Under the pieces are notes generated by a model. It had not been told where the DNA came from, did no database searches, and saw only the letters and a list, made by a program, of their open reading frames with translations. Positions 1 through 7,221 of a stretch of DNA of 44,211 bases are shown piece after piece. The stretch lies in assembly GCA_046318115.1 (NCBI GenBank), contig JBKCVA010000036.1, positions 1-44,211 on the forward strand. The letters run 5' to 3'. This stretch comes from Aquimonas sp046318115. Lineage in GTDB: Bacteria > Pseudomonadota > Gammaproteobacteria > Xanthomonadales > Xanthomonadaceae. The stretch's first letter is position 1. Every line of letters begins with the position of its first letter. A program made the position numbers and the translations under genes.

Positions 1-24
1 TTCCTACGTCAATCAGAGTCTTAT

Positions 25-51
25 GCCGACTGTTCCGCCTATCACGTCGGC
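25..51. repeat. Inverted repeat upstream of the integron integrase gene
   Basis: GCCGAC (25-30) and GTCGGC (46-51) form perfect 6-bp arms around a 15-nt spacer, about 40 nt before the intI start. The right arm runs into GGCCTAAT, which is one base away from the GCCTAAC core of many attC sites. An attI site normally lies just upstream of intI, so this could be part of attI, an edge of a cassette, or the end of another mobile element. Only 89 bases precede the gene, so the identity is unresolved. Confidence 0.3.
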
Positions 52-89
52 CTAATCTGGCGGCCTTTGATGGGGCTGGGGGCAGGGCG

Positions 90-1085
90 ATGGGATCGTC
101 GCATCGGCAGGATGCGCAGGCAAGTGCGGCGCCGCGGTTGATGGATCAGGTTCGGAATCGCATGCGTCGCCTTGGCATGGCCCTGCGGACCGAAGAGGCG
201 TACTGCGGTTGGATCGTGCGTTTCATTCGCAGCAACGGCATGCGTCACCCGCGCGAAATGGGCGCCCCTGAGGTCGAGGCGTTTCTGAGCCTGCTTGCCG
301 CCAAGCATCAAGTGGCAGCTTCAACCCAGAACCAGGCCTTGGCGGCGCTCTTGTTCCTCTACCGCGAGGTGCTGGGCGTCGAGCTGCCCTGGATGGAGGA
401 CATCCGCCGCGCCAAACGGCCCGAGCGGGTGCCGGTGGTGATGAGCCGCGATGAAGTGCGGCGGGTGCTCGAGCAGCTGCAGGGCGTGAGTTGGCTGGTG
501 TGTGGGCTGCTCTACGGCAGCGGCCTGCGCCTGCTCGAAGCGCTGCGGCTGCGCGTGCTCGATCTGGACTTCTCGCGTCTGGAGCTGACGGTGCGCCAGG
601 GCAAGGGCGGCAAGGACAGGCGCACCATGCTGGCGCAGCCCATGCTCGAGCCGCTGCAGCTGCATCTGGCAGCGGTGCGCCAGCTGCACGATCGTGAGCG
701 CGGGCTGGGCCAGGGCTTGGTGCTTCTGCCCAACGCGCTTGCCCGCAAGAGTCCAAAGGCCTCCGCCGAGTGGCGCTGGCAGTTCGTGTTTCCCGCAAGC
801 CAGCGTTCACAGGACCCGCGCAGCGGGCATGTGGGCCGGCATCATCTGCACGAGTCCGGGGTGCAAAAGGCCGTGCGCGCGGCCGTGATTCGTGCCGGCG
901 TACAGAAACACGCGACCTGCCACACCTTCCGCCACAGCTTCGCGACCCACCTGATCGAGGACGGCTACGACATCCGCACGGTGCAGGAGCTGCTGGGGCA
1001 CAGCGACGTCAGCACCACGCAGATCTACACCCACGTGTTGAATCGCGGTGGGTTGGTGGTGCGGAGTCCGCTGGATCGGGGGTAA
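90..1085 (+). CDS. intI: Integron integrase IntI (tyrosine recombinase)
   Basis: A 331-residue tyrosine recombinase that catalyses exchange between attI and attC sites of gene cassettes. The catalytic set is visible: R147 in GSGLRLLE, K172/K175 in QGKGGKDR, H278 and R281 in HTFRHSFATHL, H304 in LLGHSDVSTTQ and the nucleophile Y313 in IYTHV. The integron-specific insertion that separates IntI from XerC/D lies at about 212-236 (LARKSPKASAEWRW). The N-terminal SAM-like domain (LRTEEAYCGWIVRFI, then HPREMG) also matches IntI1 as I remember it. The start could be ATG 90 or ATG 141 (MDQVRNR). Integron cassettes lie upstream of intI in divergent orientation, so an array would be to the left of base 1. 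The gene is full length with no visible disruption. Confidence 0.93.
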   Translation: MGSSHRQDAQASAAPRLMDQVRNRMRRLGMALRTEEAYCGWIVRFIRSNGMRHPREMGAPEVEAFLSLLAAKHQVAASTQNQALAALLFLYREVLGVELPWMEDIRRAKRPERVPVVMSRDEVRRVLEQLQGVSWLVCGLLYGSGLRLLEALRLRVLDLDFSRLELTVRQGKGGKDRRTMLAQPMLEPLQLHLAAVRQLHDRERGLGQGLVLLPNALARKSPKASAEWRWQFVFPASQRSQDPRSGHVGRHHLHESGVQKAVRAAVIRAGVQKHATCHTFRHSFATHLIEDGYDIRTVQELLGHSDVSTTQIYTHVLNRGGLVVRSPLDRG

Positions 1086-1501
1086 GCGGTGAGCCGCGAC
1101 GGGCTCGGCTCTGGGGGCTGGAACGTTTGAGGGGTGTTCGCCCCCTCTCTCTACCCAACCTGCAACCGATTCGCTCGGGCTCCGGGGAGTGTCTGCTGTC
1201 ACCGGCAGCCGATAGTCACTCTCCTCCGCATTTCGCAAGGGGGACGGGCTCAGGGCGGCACTCGTGCGGTGGGAGGAACTGAGGCTGCGAAGGCCCGTCG
1301 ACCTGGCGCGAGGCAGGGCTTGAAGCTGTCTCCCGCGCGTCGCCGCGCGCTTGAGGGAAGTCCACCCCGTACCCCCACATTCTGTTGCCTCGCGAGACCT
1401 CCGAGGCGGGCCGGTGGCCACCGGCACATCGCGCAGGCGCGCCACGGATGAGCGGCAGCTGAGAAGGACTCAGGCCGCGTTAGCGTCGCCGCGCTGCGAC
1501 C
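1086..1501. other. Intergenic region between intI and pilU
   Basis: A stretch of 416 bases with no convincing gene. The genes on either side converge. A possible terminator hairpin for intI has arms GAGGGG (1129-1134) and CCCCTC (1142-1147) but is followed only by a CT-rich run, not a T tract. I saw no attC-like core pairs or cassette ORFs here, which fits cassettes being on the other side of intI. Confidence 0.5.
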
Positions 1502-2650
1502 TCAACTGAAATTCAAACCACCATCGCTGACGGGGCGGCTGGCGGGTGGGCCCTGGAAAGTGTCGGCGTAGGGGTCGTGCTCGTCGGCGCCGCCTTCGGA
1601 CAGGCGGATCTTGAGCGACAAGCCGTCGCGCGAATCGGCTTTGCGCAGGGCTTCTTCCAATTCGATCTTGCCTTCCTTGTACAGGCGGTACAGGGCTTGG
1701 TCGAAGGTCTGCATGCCTTCCTGCAGGGAGCGCTCCATCGCTTCCTTGACCTCATGCACCTGGCCGCGGCGGATCATGTCGCGGATCAGCGGGGTGTTGA
1801 TGAGGATCTCCACCGCCGGCAGGCGCTTGCCGTCGACGCCGGTGACCAGACGCTGGCTGATCACGGCCTTGAGGTTCAGCGCCAGGTTCATCAGCACGTT
1901 CTTGTGTGCCGATTCCGGGAAGAAGTTGAGGATGCGCTCCAGGGTCTGGTCGGCATTGTTGGAGTGCAGAGTCGCGAGGCACAGGTGGCCGGTTTCGGCA
2001 AAGGCGATCGCCGATTCCATGGTCGTGGCGTCGAGGATTTCGCCGATCAGGATCACGTCCGGCGCTTCACGCATGGCGTTCTTCAGCGCGTTGGCGAAGG
2101 CGTGGGTGTCGAGGCCGACTTCGCGCTGATTGACGATGGATTTCTTGTGCCGGTGCAGGAACTCGATCGGGTCTTCGATGGTGAGGATATGGCCCGAGCT
2201 GCTGCTGTTGCGGTGGTCGATCATGGCTGCGAGGCTGGTCGACTTGCCCGAGCCGGTCGAGCCAACCACAAGGATCAGGCCGCGGGCTTCCATCACCAGG
2301 TCCTTCAGCACCGGCGGCAGGCGCAGCTGGTCGACGGTGGGGATCTCGCTCTTGATCGCGCGAATCACCATGCCGACTTCGCCACGCTGCTTGAACACGT
2401 TGATGCGGAAGCGGCCGGCATCCTTCACGGCGATCGCCATGTTGAGTTCGAGGTCGCGCTCGAAGGCGGGCACCTGGCCTTCGTCCATCAGCGAGTAGGC
2501 GATCTTCTTGACCATGCCGGCCGGCAGGCCGGTATTGCCCAGCGGATACAGCTTGCCTTCGACCTTGATGTTGACCGGGGCGCCCGTGGTCAAAAACATG
2601 TCGGACGCGTTTTTCTCGGTCATCAGCTTGAGAAAGTAGCCGATATCCAT
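1502..2650 (-). CDS. pilU: Type IV pilus retraction ATPase PilU
   Basis: A 382-residue PilT/PilU-family ATPase that works at the cytoplasmic base of the type IV pilus and supports retraction and twitching motility. Walker A is GSTGSGKST (130-138), the Asp box is LTIEDPIEF (156-164), Walker B is DVILIGEI (198-205) and the His box is TGHLCLATLHSNN (220-232). The GHLCLATLHSNNADQ stretch and the C-terminal extension after the ATPase core fit PilU better than PilT. The start is the ATG at 2650 (MDIGYFLKLM), with AGGGGAGC just upstream; the frame stays open far beyond it but that part is antisense to the OmpA genes. The residue after GEI is Leu206, where PilT/PilU proteins usually have Arg (GE(M/I)RD). 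No pilT is in the window. Confidence 0.9.
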   Translation of the reverse strand: MDIGYFLKLMTEKNASDMFLTTGAPVNIKVEGKLYPLGNTGLPAGMVKKIAYSLMDEGQVPAFERDLELNMAIAVKDAGRFRINVFKQRGEVGMVIRAIKSEIPTVDQLRLPPVLKDLVMEARGLILVVGSTGSGKSTSLAAMIDHRNSSSSGHILTIEDPIEFLHRHKKSIVNQREVGLDTHAFANALKNAMREAPDVILIGEILDATTMESAIAFAETGHLCLATLHSNNADQTLERILNFFPESAHKNVLMNLALNLKAVISQRLVTGVDGKRLPAVEILINTPLIRDMIRRGQVHEVKEAMERSLQEGMQTFDQALYRLYKEGKIELEEALRKADSRDGLSLKIRLSEGGADEHDPYADTFQGPPASRPVSDGGLNFS

Positions 2651-2802
2651 GAAGCTGCTCCCCTTGTGTGTGGGTGTGCGTGCGGCCGCTCGAAGCGGGT
2701 TGAGTCTAGGCGTTTCGGCCGCCGCGTCATGCTGGGATCGCCGCTCAAGGCGAAGGTCAACCCGGGTGCGCCCCAGGGCGCCCCATCTGAACGCCGGATG
2801 AT

Positions 2803-3180
2803 ATGACAGGTCAACGTTTCTGTTTCCTTGCGCTGGTTCTCGGTGCAAGCCTCGTGCCTCCGCTCCATGCGCAATCCCGCAAAGAACCGCTGCCGGAGGT
2901 GCTGCGCGCCGAGCGGGCGCTTGGCGACGCTCTGCGCGCCGAGGCGGACGTGCACGCGCGCAACGAGCTGGAGCTGGCGCAGAGCCTGCTGGCCGAGGCG
3001 CGGGATCTCGAAGCCAGGCGGAAGCGCCGCGACGCACAGGGCGTGGCCCAGCGCGCCGAGTTGGAGGCGCGACTGGCCGAGGCCCGCGCCGGCAACAACC
3101 GGCTGCGCGCGGAAGTGCGGGCGCGCAGCGAGGACAACGCTCGCCTGCGCCGCGAGTTGCTTGATGGGGGCGCGCGATGA
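2803..3180 (+). CDS. Periplasmic coiled-coil protein (DUF4398-like)
   Basis: A 125-residue protein with a signal peptide (hydrophobic FCFLALVLGASLVPPLHA, cleavage likely after HAQ at about residue 24) followed by an Ala/Glu/Arg-rich helical region with coiled-coil character. The pattern of A..A..L residues resembles DUF4398, usually found at the N-terminus of OmpA-family lipoproteins. Its last codon overlaps the start of the OmpA gene by ATGA (3177-3180), so the two are translationally coupled and probably act together at the envelope. The ATG at 2803 keeps the whole signal peptide, although the ribosome binding site is weak. It diverges from pilU with about 150 bases between. The exact function is unknown. 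Confidence 0.72.
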   Translation: MTGQRFCFLALVLGASLVPPLHAQSRKEPLPEVLRAERALGDALRAEADVHARNELELAQSLLAEARDLEARRKRRDAQGVAQRAELEARLAEARAGNNRLRAEVRARSEDNARLRRELLDGGAR

Positions 3181-4130
3181 GCCGCCTCGCCCTGGTTCTG
3201 ATCGGCCTCCTGCTGGCCTCGCCGCTCAAGGCCGAGCGCCCCGACCCGGAGCTCGAACTGCAGCGCCTGCAGGGCGAGATGGCCGAACTGGAGGCCGAAC
3301 CCAGCCTGGTGGGGCGCGCGCGTCTGGAGATGGAGCTGGCCCGCGTCGCCGTGCAGGCCGTGGCCGAAGCCTCGCGCCGCAACCGCCCGCAGGCCGAGTA
3401 CGCGGCGGCGCGACGTATCGAGATCGCCCGCGCGGTCGCCGAGACTGAGATGCTGGCCGACCAGCTGACCCAGTTGGAGCGTGAACGCGACGCCATCCTG
3501 CTGGAGGCCAGCCGCCGCGATGCCGAGCAGTTGCGCCGCGAGGTCGAGCGTCTGCGCCTGCAGAATCTGACCCGCGCTGAAGAAACCGAGCGCGCGCTGG
3601 AAGAGGCCCAGGCCGCGCGTCTGGACAGCGAGATCAGCGCCGCCCAGGCCGAGCAGGCGCGTCGCCTGGCCGAGGCGCAGGCGCTGGAGGCCCAGCTCTC
3701 GCGTCGCGAAGCGGAATTGGCCGCGGCCGCGGCCGACAGCCTACGTATGCAGTTGCAGGGCATGACCGCCCGCAGCGAAGCGCGCGGACAGGTGATGACG
3801 ATCTCCGGCGAGGCCTTTGCCAGCGGCCAGAGCGCCCTGCGCGCCGAGGCTCGCGACAACTTGCAGAAGGTCATTGACCTGATCAATGCAAACCCGGGCG
3901 CCAGGGTGCTGATCGAAGGCCACACCGACAGCCAGGGCAGCGCCAATCTCAATCAGGTGCTGTCGCAGCGCCGCGCCGAGGCGGTGCGCGATGCGCTGAT
4001 CCAGAAGGGCGTCGACGGCAGCCGCCTGCGCGCGGTGGGCTTGGGCAAGGACCGTCCGGTCGCCGACAACGGCACCGCGGAAGGTCGCGCCCGCAATCGC
4101 CGCGTGGAAGTGGTGGTCGAGAAGCCCTGA
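3177..4130 (+). CDS. OmpA-family peptidoglycan-associated protein
   Basis: A 317-residue envelope protein. A signal peptide (MSRLALVLIGLLLASPLKA) is followed by a long Glu/Arg/Ala coiled coil (about 25-195) and a C-terminal OmpA-like domain (about 200-317) that should bind peptidoglycan. The domain shows the signature IEGHTDSQGSANLNQVLSQ (about 246-264), then RAEAVRDAL and RARNRRVEV near the end. No lipobox cysteine is visible, so it is probably periplasmic rather than lipid-anchored. It overlaps the preceding gene by 4 bases. In many gammaproteobacteria a DUF4398 domain and an OmpA domain sit in one polypeptide; here they seem to be divided over two coupled genes. Confidence 0.85.
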   Translation: MSRLALVLIGLLLASPLKAERPDPELELQRLQGEMAELEAEPSLVGRARLEMELARVAVQAVAEASRRNRPQAEYAAARRIEIARAVAETEMLADQLTQLERERDAILLEASRRDAEQLRREVERLRLQNLTRAEETERALEEAQAARLDSEISAAQAEQARRLAEAQALEAQLSRREAELAAAAADSLRMQLQGMTARSEARGQVMTISGEAFASGQSALRAEARDNLQKVIDLINANPGARVLIEGHTDSQGSANLNQVLSQRRAEAVRDALIQKGVDGSRLRAVGLGKDRPVADNGTAEGRARNRRVEVVVEKP

Positions 4131-4865
4131 GGGAGCCTTCTGCCCGGACGCCCTGCCCGGACGCCGCATAGTCGGGCGTGACGCCTGCGTTGGTCGGGCG
4201 CATGTGCGTTGCCGGGCGGGCCGTCCGAGCGGGGCTCGCGGACATTCAGACCGCGCTCCGCCCTGCCCTCAGCCCAACGCCTCTCCCGGTGGGAGAGGGG
4301 CTCAAAGCGTGGCCCAGGCGTGGCTCGGTGGCGCATTGCAGAGCTCCGACCGGTCCTCATCCCACCCCATCTCTACGACTGGCAGAGGGCTCTGTCTGGG
4401 CCCGGGTGTTGTTCGTGGGTGCATTGCGGATAAGCGCGGTGCATCCGCTGGCAGTCGCTGCCGTGATCCACACTGCCCGCCGGTCGCGGCGTTTCTGGCG
4501 GCCGAGCCAAGCTGGCCTTGAGTCACGGAACCTGCCGAAGTTCCCGTGACGAGCGGGTCGGGAACGTTCTGACCTGCCGGAGCCGGGCAGAGGCTGGATT
4601 TGCGCCTGTCCGGCCTTGAAGGGGGGGAGCGGGCGGAGTAGGGTCGACCCCGGGTGCGGCGGTTCCGCACCGGAGCGTCCACGCATGCCACAGGCAGCAG
4701 CGCCCGGTTCGCAGTTCTACACGTCAGGCGGCGCGCAGGCGCGCGCCGGGCTGCGGGAGGTTCGCACCCACACCCTTTCTTGATCCGTCGCAATCCACCC
4801 GGCCCTGCTGCTGGCGGGGTCCGCGGCGGTTGTTTCGACGGATCCACCACCCCGGAGGATTCGCG
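4131..4865. other. Long intergenic region with short repeats, no gene
   Basis: This 735-base stretch between the OmpA gene and the ydcH-like gene has open frames but none with coding character. It begins with a perfect 13-bp tandem duplication (CTGCCCGGACGCC at 4140-4152 and 4153-4165). It carries a strong hairpin (4280-4298) of the CCTCTCCC...GGGAGAGG kind that is common between genes in high-G+C gammaproteobacteria, and a looser related stretch near 4355-4395. The promoter of the downstream gene should lie near its 3' end, but no clear -35/-10 pair stands out. Confidence 0.5.
4280..4298. repeat. Interspersed hairpin repeat CCTCTCCC/GGGAGAGG
   Basis: CCTCTCCC (4280-4287) pairs perfectly with GGGAGAGG (4291-4298) around a 3-nt loop. 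Sequences of this form are widespread intergenic repeats in gammaproteobacteria. It has no T tract, so a role as a factor-independent terminator is uncertain. Confidence 0.45.
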
Positions 4866-5084
4866 ATGTTCGAAGGTCAGCAGCCCGAAGTCGAAACCCT
4901 GATGCAGGCCAACCCGGAGTTCCGCCAGCTTTACCACCGTCATCGACAGCTGGACAAAAAAGTGCTCGATGCGGAACTCGGCGTGCTGCCGGTCGACGCC
5001 AACACGCTGCGCGTGATGAAGCGCGAGAAGCTGCAGGCCAAGCAGAAGCTCACGCGCATGTTCGAGAGCCATCGAACGCATTGA
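4866..5084 (+). CDS. YdcH family protein (DUF465)
   Basis: A 72-residue cytoplasmic helical protein of the YdcH/DUF465 family. The typical pattern is present: an N-terminal helix ending in NPEFRQLYHRHRQLDKKV, a short turn, then LRVMKREKLQAKQKL near the C-terminus. The start is the ATG at 4866 (MFEGQQPEVE), preceded at good distance by CCGGAGGAT; an in-frame upstream ATG at 4830 lacks such a site. The gene ends shortly before a strong terminator and so is probably monocistronic. The cellular role of this family is not well defined. Confidence 0.85.
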   Translation: MFEGQQPEVETLMQANPEFRQLYHRHRQLDKKVLDAELGVLPVDANTLRVMKREKLQAKQKLTRMFESHRTH

Positions 5085-5104
5085 ACCCGCTGCACAGTGC
5101 AGCG

Positions 5105-5138
5105 AAAGGGCGATCCTGCGGGGTCGCCCTTTCTTTTT
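5105..5138 (+). terminator. Rho-independent terminator of the ydcH-like gene
   Basis: A perfect 9-bp stem, AAAGGGCGA (5105-5113) with TCGCCCTTT (5124-5132), closes a 10-nt loop and is followed by CTTTTT. It lies 20 bases after the stop codon. Confidence 0.9.
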
Positions 5139-5139
5139 C

Positions 5140-5188
5140 GGGATTGGGGATTGGGGATTGGGGATTGGGGATTGGGGATTGGGGATTC
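5140..5188 (+). repeat. Tandem heptamer array (GGGATTG)6 GGGATTC
   Basis: Seven head-to-tail heptamers cover 49 bases; the first six are GGGATTG and the last is GGGATTC. Read in register this gives six GGGG runs separated by ATT, a canonical G-quadruplex pattern on the plus strand. The array is followed by CGCGAAGAGCGAAGC. The same unit, again followed by a CGCAAAGAGCGAGC-like flank, recurs at 31514-31614, so it belongs to a repeat family. It starts right after the ydcH-gene terminator. Confidence 0.9.
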
Positions 5189-5211
5189 GCGAAGAGCGAA
5201 GCGTTGCATAG

Positions 5212-5229
5212 GGTGGGTCTTGACCCACC
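5212..5229. repeat. Short palindrome GGTGGGTC-TT-GACCCACC
   Basis: A perfect 8-bp inverted repeat with a 2-nt loop, lying 24 bases after the heptamer array. A related GGGTGGG...CCCACCC hairpin occurs at 33427-33453. It is probably an interspersed palindromic repeat and not a gene-specific operator. Confidence 0.5.
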
Positions 5230-5438
5230 GCTGCTGAACGTTTGGCCCGCGCTGACTGCCGCCGTCGAAGGCTTGCCTCGCGCTGCGAGGTCCAACGCCC
5301 GTTCACATGGGGCGTGCGTGACTCGATGATGCTGCGTGGTGTCCGGTGTGGCGTGCTCGATGCGTCTCGCCTGTGGCGCCGGCATCACGTCCTCCGCGAC
5401 CTGCGCGCAGGGACTTACCCGCCGCCTTCACCCCCGCC

Positions 5439-5455
5439 CGCTATCCTGTGCGCCC
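5439..5455 (+). promoter_or_regulatory. 17-nt leader element upstream of the aldo/keto reductase gene
   Basis: The 17-mer CGCTATCCTGTGCGCCC is found here, 23 bases before the start codon, and identically at 6527-6543 upstream of trpG. TATCCT could be a -10 hexamer with a start site a few bases downstream, but no good -35 hexamer is visible at the usual distance. Confidence 0.35.
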
Positions 5456-5477
5456 GCTTCGCTCGCAGGATCTCCGC

Positions 5478-6449
5478 ATGCTCTACCGCCGTATGGGCTC
5501 GACTGGCCTCAAGCTCTCCGCGCTGTCCTTCGGCGCCTGGGTCACTTTCGGTGGGCGCGTCGGCCGCAGCGAGGCGCGCAACCTGATCGCGCAGGCCTAC
5601 GACGCGGGCGTCAACTTCTTCGACAACGCCGAGGTCTATGCCAAGGGCGAGGCCGAGCGCCTGATGGGCGATGTGATCGCCGACCTGCGCCTGCCGCGCG
5701 ATGCCTGGTGCGTGTCGAGCAAGGTGCTGTGGGGCAGCGTCGACAACCCGCGGCCCACGCAAATGGGCCTGTCGCGCAAGCACGTGATCGAGGCCTGCCA
5801 CGCCGCGCTGAAGCGCCTGCATGTCGACTACCTCGATCTGTACTTCTGCCATCGCCCCGATCCCGAAACCCCGGTCGAGGAGACCGTGCGGGCGATGGAT
5901 GCGCTGATCCGCCAGGGCAAGGTGCTTTACTGGGGCACCTCGGAATGGCCGGCCGAGCTGATCCGCGAGGCCCATCGCATCGCCCGCGCCCAGCACCTGC
6001 ATGCGCCGAGTGTCGAACAGCCGCAGTACAACCTGCTGCACCGCGAGCGCGTCGAGCTGGAGTACGCGCCGCTGTGCAGCGAACTCGGCATGGGCACCAC
6101 GGTGTGGTCGCCGCTGGCCTCGGGAATGCTCACCGGCAAGTACCTGGACGGCGTGCCCGCCGACAGCCGCTTCACCGCGCCCGGCTACGAGTGGCTGTCG
6201 CGCAAGCTCGATGAAGACCCCGAGCGCCGCCCGCGCCAGCTGCGTGACTTTGTCGCGTTGGCCGCGGAGTACCAGGTCACGCCGGCGCAGCTGGCGATCG
6301 CCTGGTGTCTGGCCAATCCGCAGGTGTCGAGCGTGATTCTTGGCGCCTCGAAGCCGGCCCAGCTTGCCGACAACCTCGGCGCGCTCGAACTGCACTCGCG
6401 CCTGCACGAAGCCGATATCGCCCGCATCGAGGCGGTGTTCGCGCGCTGA
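5478..6449 (+). CDS. Aldo/keto reductase (voltage-gated K+ channel beta-subunit type)
   Basis: A 323-residue (beta/alpha)8 NADPH-dependent oxidoreductase. The catalytic tetrad is visible as D49 and Y54 (NFFDNAEVY), K82 (SSKVLWG) and H125 (YFCHRPDP). The N-terminal MGSTGLKLSALSFG and the later QPQYNLLHRERVE and WSPLASGMLTGKY stretches match the AKR6/AKR14 group, which includes K+ channel beta subunits and YghZ. The substrate cannot be deduced. ATG 5478 was chosen because it gives the normal family N-terminus; the frame is open upstream but those residues look non-coding. It precedes the trp genes on the same strand but is separated from trpG by 152 bases, so it may have its own promoter. Confidence 0.88.
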   Translation: MLYRRMGSTGLKLSALSFGAWVTFGGRVGRSEARNLIAQAYDAGVNFFDNAEVYAKGEAERLMGDVIADLRLPRDAWCVSSKVLWGSVDNPRPTQMGLSRKHVIEACHAALKRLHVDYLDLYFCHRPDPETPVEETVRAMDALIRQGKVLYWGTSEWPAELIREAHRIARAQHLHAPSVEQPQYNLLHRERVELEYAPLCSELGMGTTVWSPLASGMLTGKYLDGVPADSRFTAPGYEWLSRKLDEDPERRPRQLRDFVALAAEYQVTPAQLAIAWCLANPQVSSVILGASKPAQLADNLGALELHSRLHEADIARIEAVFAR

Positions 6450-6526
6450 GCCGGCAACGCGTTCCACAGGGCGAGCGGCGCCGGCGTGGCGCGGGAGAAA
6501 GCGTCGCAAGCGCCCGCGCGCACTGC

Positions 6527-6543
6527 CGCTATCCTGTGCGCCC
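6527..6543 (+). promoter_or_regulatory. Second copy of the 17-nt leader element, upstream of trpG
   Basis: Identical to 5439-5455 (CGCTATCCTGTGCGCCC), here 58 bases before the trpG start. A shared -10-like TATCCT is the simplest explanation. I saw no run of Trp codons in the leader, so classical attenuation is not supported. Confidence 0.35.
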
Positions 6544-6601
6544 CGCGTGGGCGAGCGCTTCGCGAATCGCCCTTCGCCACCCCGCATGCACGGAGCAGCC
6601 C

Positions 6602-7198
6602 ATGCTGCTGATGATCGACAACTACGACAGCTTTACCTACAACCTCGTGCAGTACTTCGGCGAGCTTGGCGAGCAGGTCCACGTGATCCGCAACGACCAG
6701 CTCGATGTCGACGCCATTGCCGCACTGCAGCCTGCGCGCATCGTGATCTCGCCGGGGCCGTGCACGCCTAACGAGGCCGGCGTCTCGCTCGAGGTGATCG
6801 AGCGTCTGGGCGCGCGCATTCCCATTCTTGGTGTGTGTCTTGGCCATCAGGGCATTGGCCAGGCCTTCGGTGGCCGGGTGATTCGTGCGAGCCGGATCAT
6901 GCACGGCAAGACCTCGCCGGTGCATCACCGCGGCAAAGGCGTGTTCGCAGGCCTGCCTTCGCCCTTCGAGGCGACGCGCTACCACTCTCTGGTGGTGGAG
7001 CAGGGCAGCCTGCCGGACTGCCTCGAAGTCACCGCTTGGACCGAAAACGCCGATGGCTCGATGGAAGAAATCATGGGCCTGCGCCACCGCGAGCTGCCGA
7101 TCGAAGGCGTGCAGTTCCACCCCGAGTCCATCCTTACCCAGCATGGTCACGCCCTGCTGGCCAATTTCCTGGGCCGGCCGGCCGCGCGCGCCGCCTAA
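6602..7198 (+). CDS. trpG: Anthranilate synthase component II (glutamine amidotransferase)
   Basis: A 198-residue class I glutamine amidotransferase that supplies ammonia to TrpE for anthranilate synthesis in the tryptophan pathway. The nucleophile C79 lies in LGVCLGHQ, and H173 and E175 lie in QFHPESI, completing the triad. MLLMIDNYDSFTYNLVQYF is the usual N-terminus, and the start ATG 6602 has GGAG at 6592-6595. The oxyanion stretch ISPGPCTPNEAG is intact. It may also serve p-aminobenzoate synthesis, as TrpG/PabA proteins often do. trpE is not in the window. trpD follows after 23 bases. Confidence 0.95.
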   Translation: MLLMIDNYDSFTYNLVQYFGELGEQVHVIRNDQLDVDAIAALQPARIVISPGPCTPNEAGVSLEVIERLGARIPILGVCLGHQGIGQAFGGRVIRASRIMHGKTSPVHHRGKGVFAGLPSPFEATRYHSLVVEQGSLPDCLEVTAWTENADGSMEEIMGLRHRELPIEGVQFHPESILTQHGHALLANFLGRPAARAA

Positions 7199-7221
7199 GG
7201 CGCAGACCAGAGGCATCGAGC

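Noticed and set aside
1129..1147. attC-like site downstream of intI
   Set aside because: The hairpin lacks the RYYYAAC/GTTRRRY core ends and lies on the wrong side of intI for a cassette array.
2651..3952. Open frame extending pilU upstream by more than 400 codons on the minus strand
   Set aside because: It is antisense to the two envelope protein genes, is Arg/Ser-rich like G+C-driven shadow frames, and a good ATG with ribosome binding site exists at 2650.
4140..4165. 13-bp tandem duplication as a mobile-element target-site duplication
   Set aside because: The copies are directly adjacent with nothing between them; simple slippage explains this.
4178..4549. 123-codon plus-strand ORF in the intergenic region
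   Set aside because: It runs through the interspersed hairpin repeat, lacks a ribosome binding site and has no protein-like composition.
5140..5188. CRISPR-like tandem repeat
   Set aside because: The units are 7 bases with no spacers between them; this is a simple tandem repeat.
6450..6601. Tryptophan attenuator leader peptide before trpG
   Set aside because: No run of Trp codons and no terminator/antiterminator pair with a T tract can be seen.
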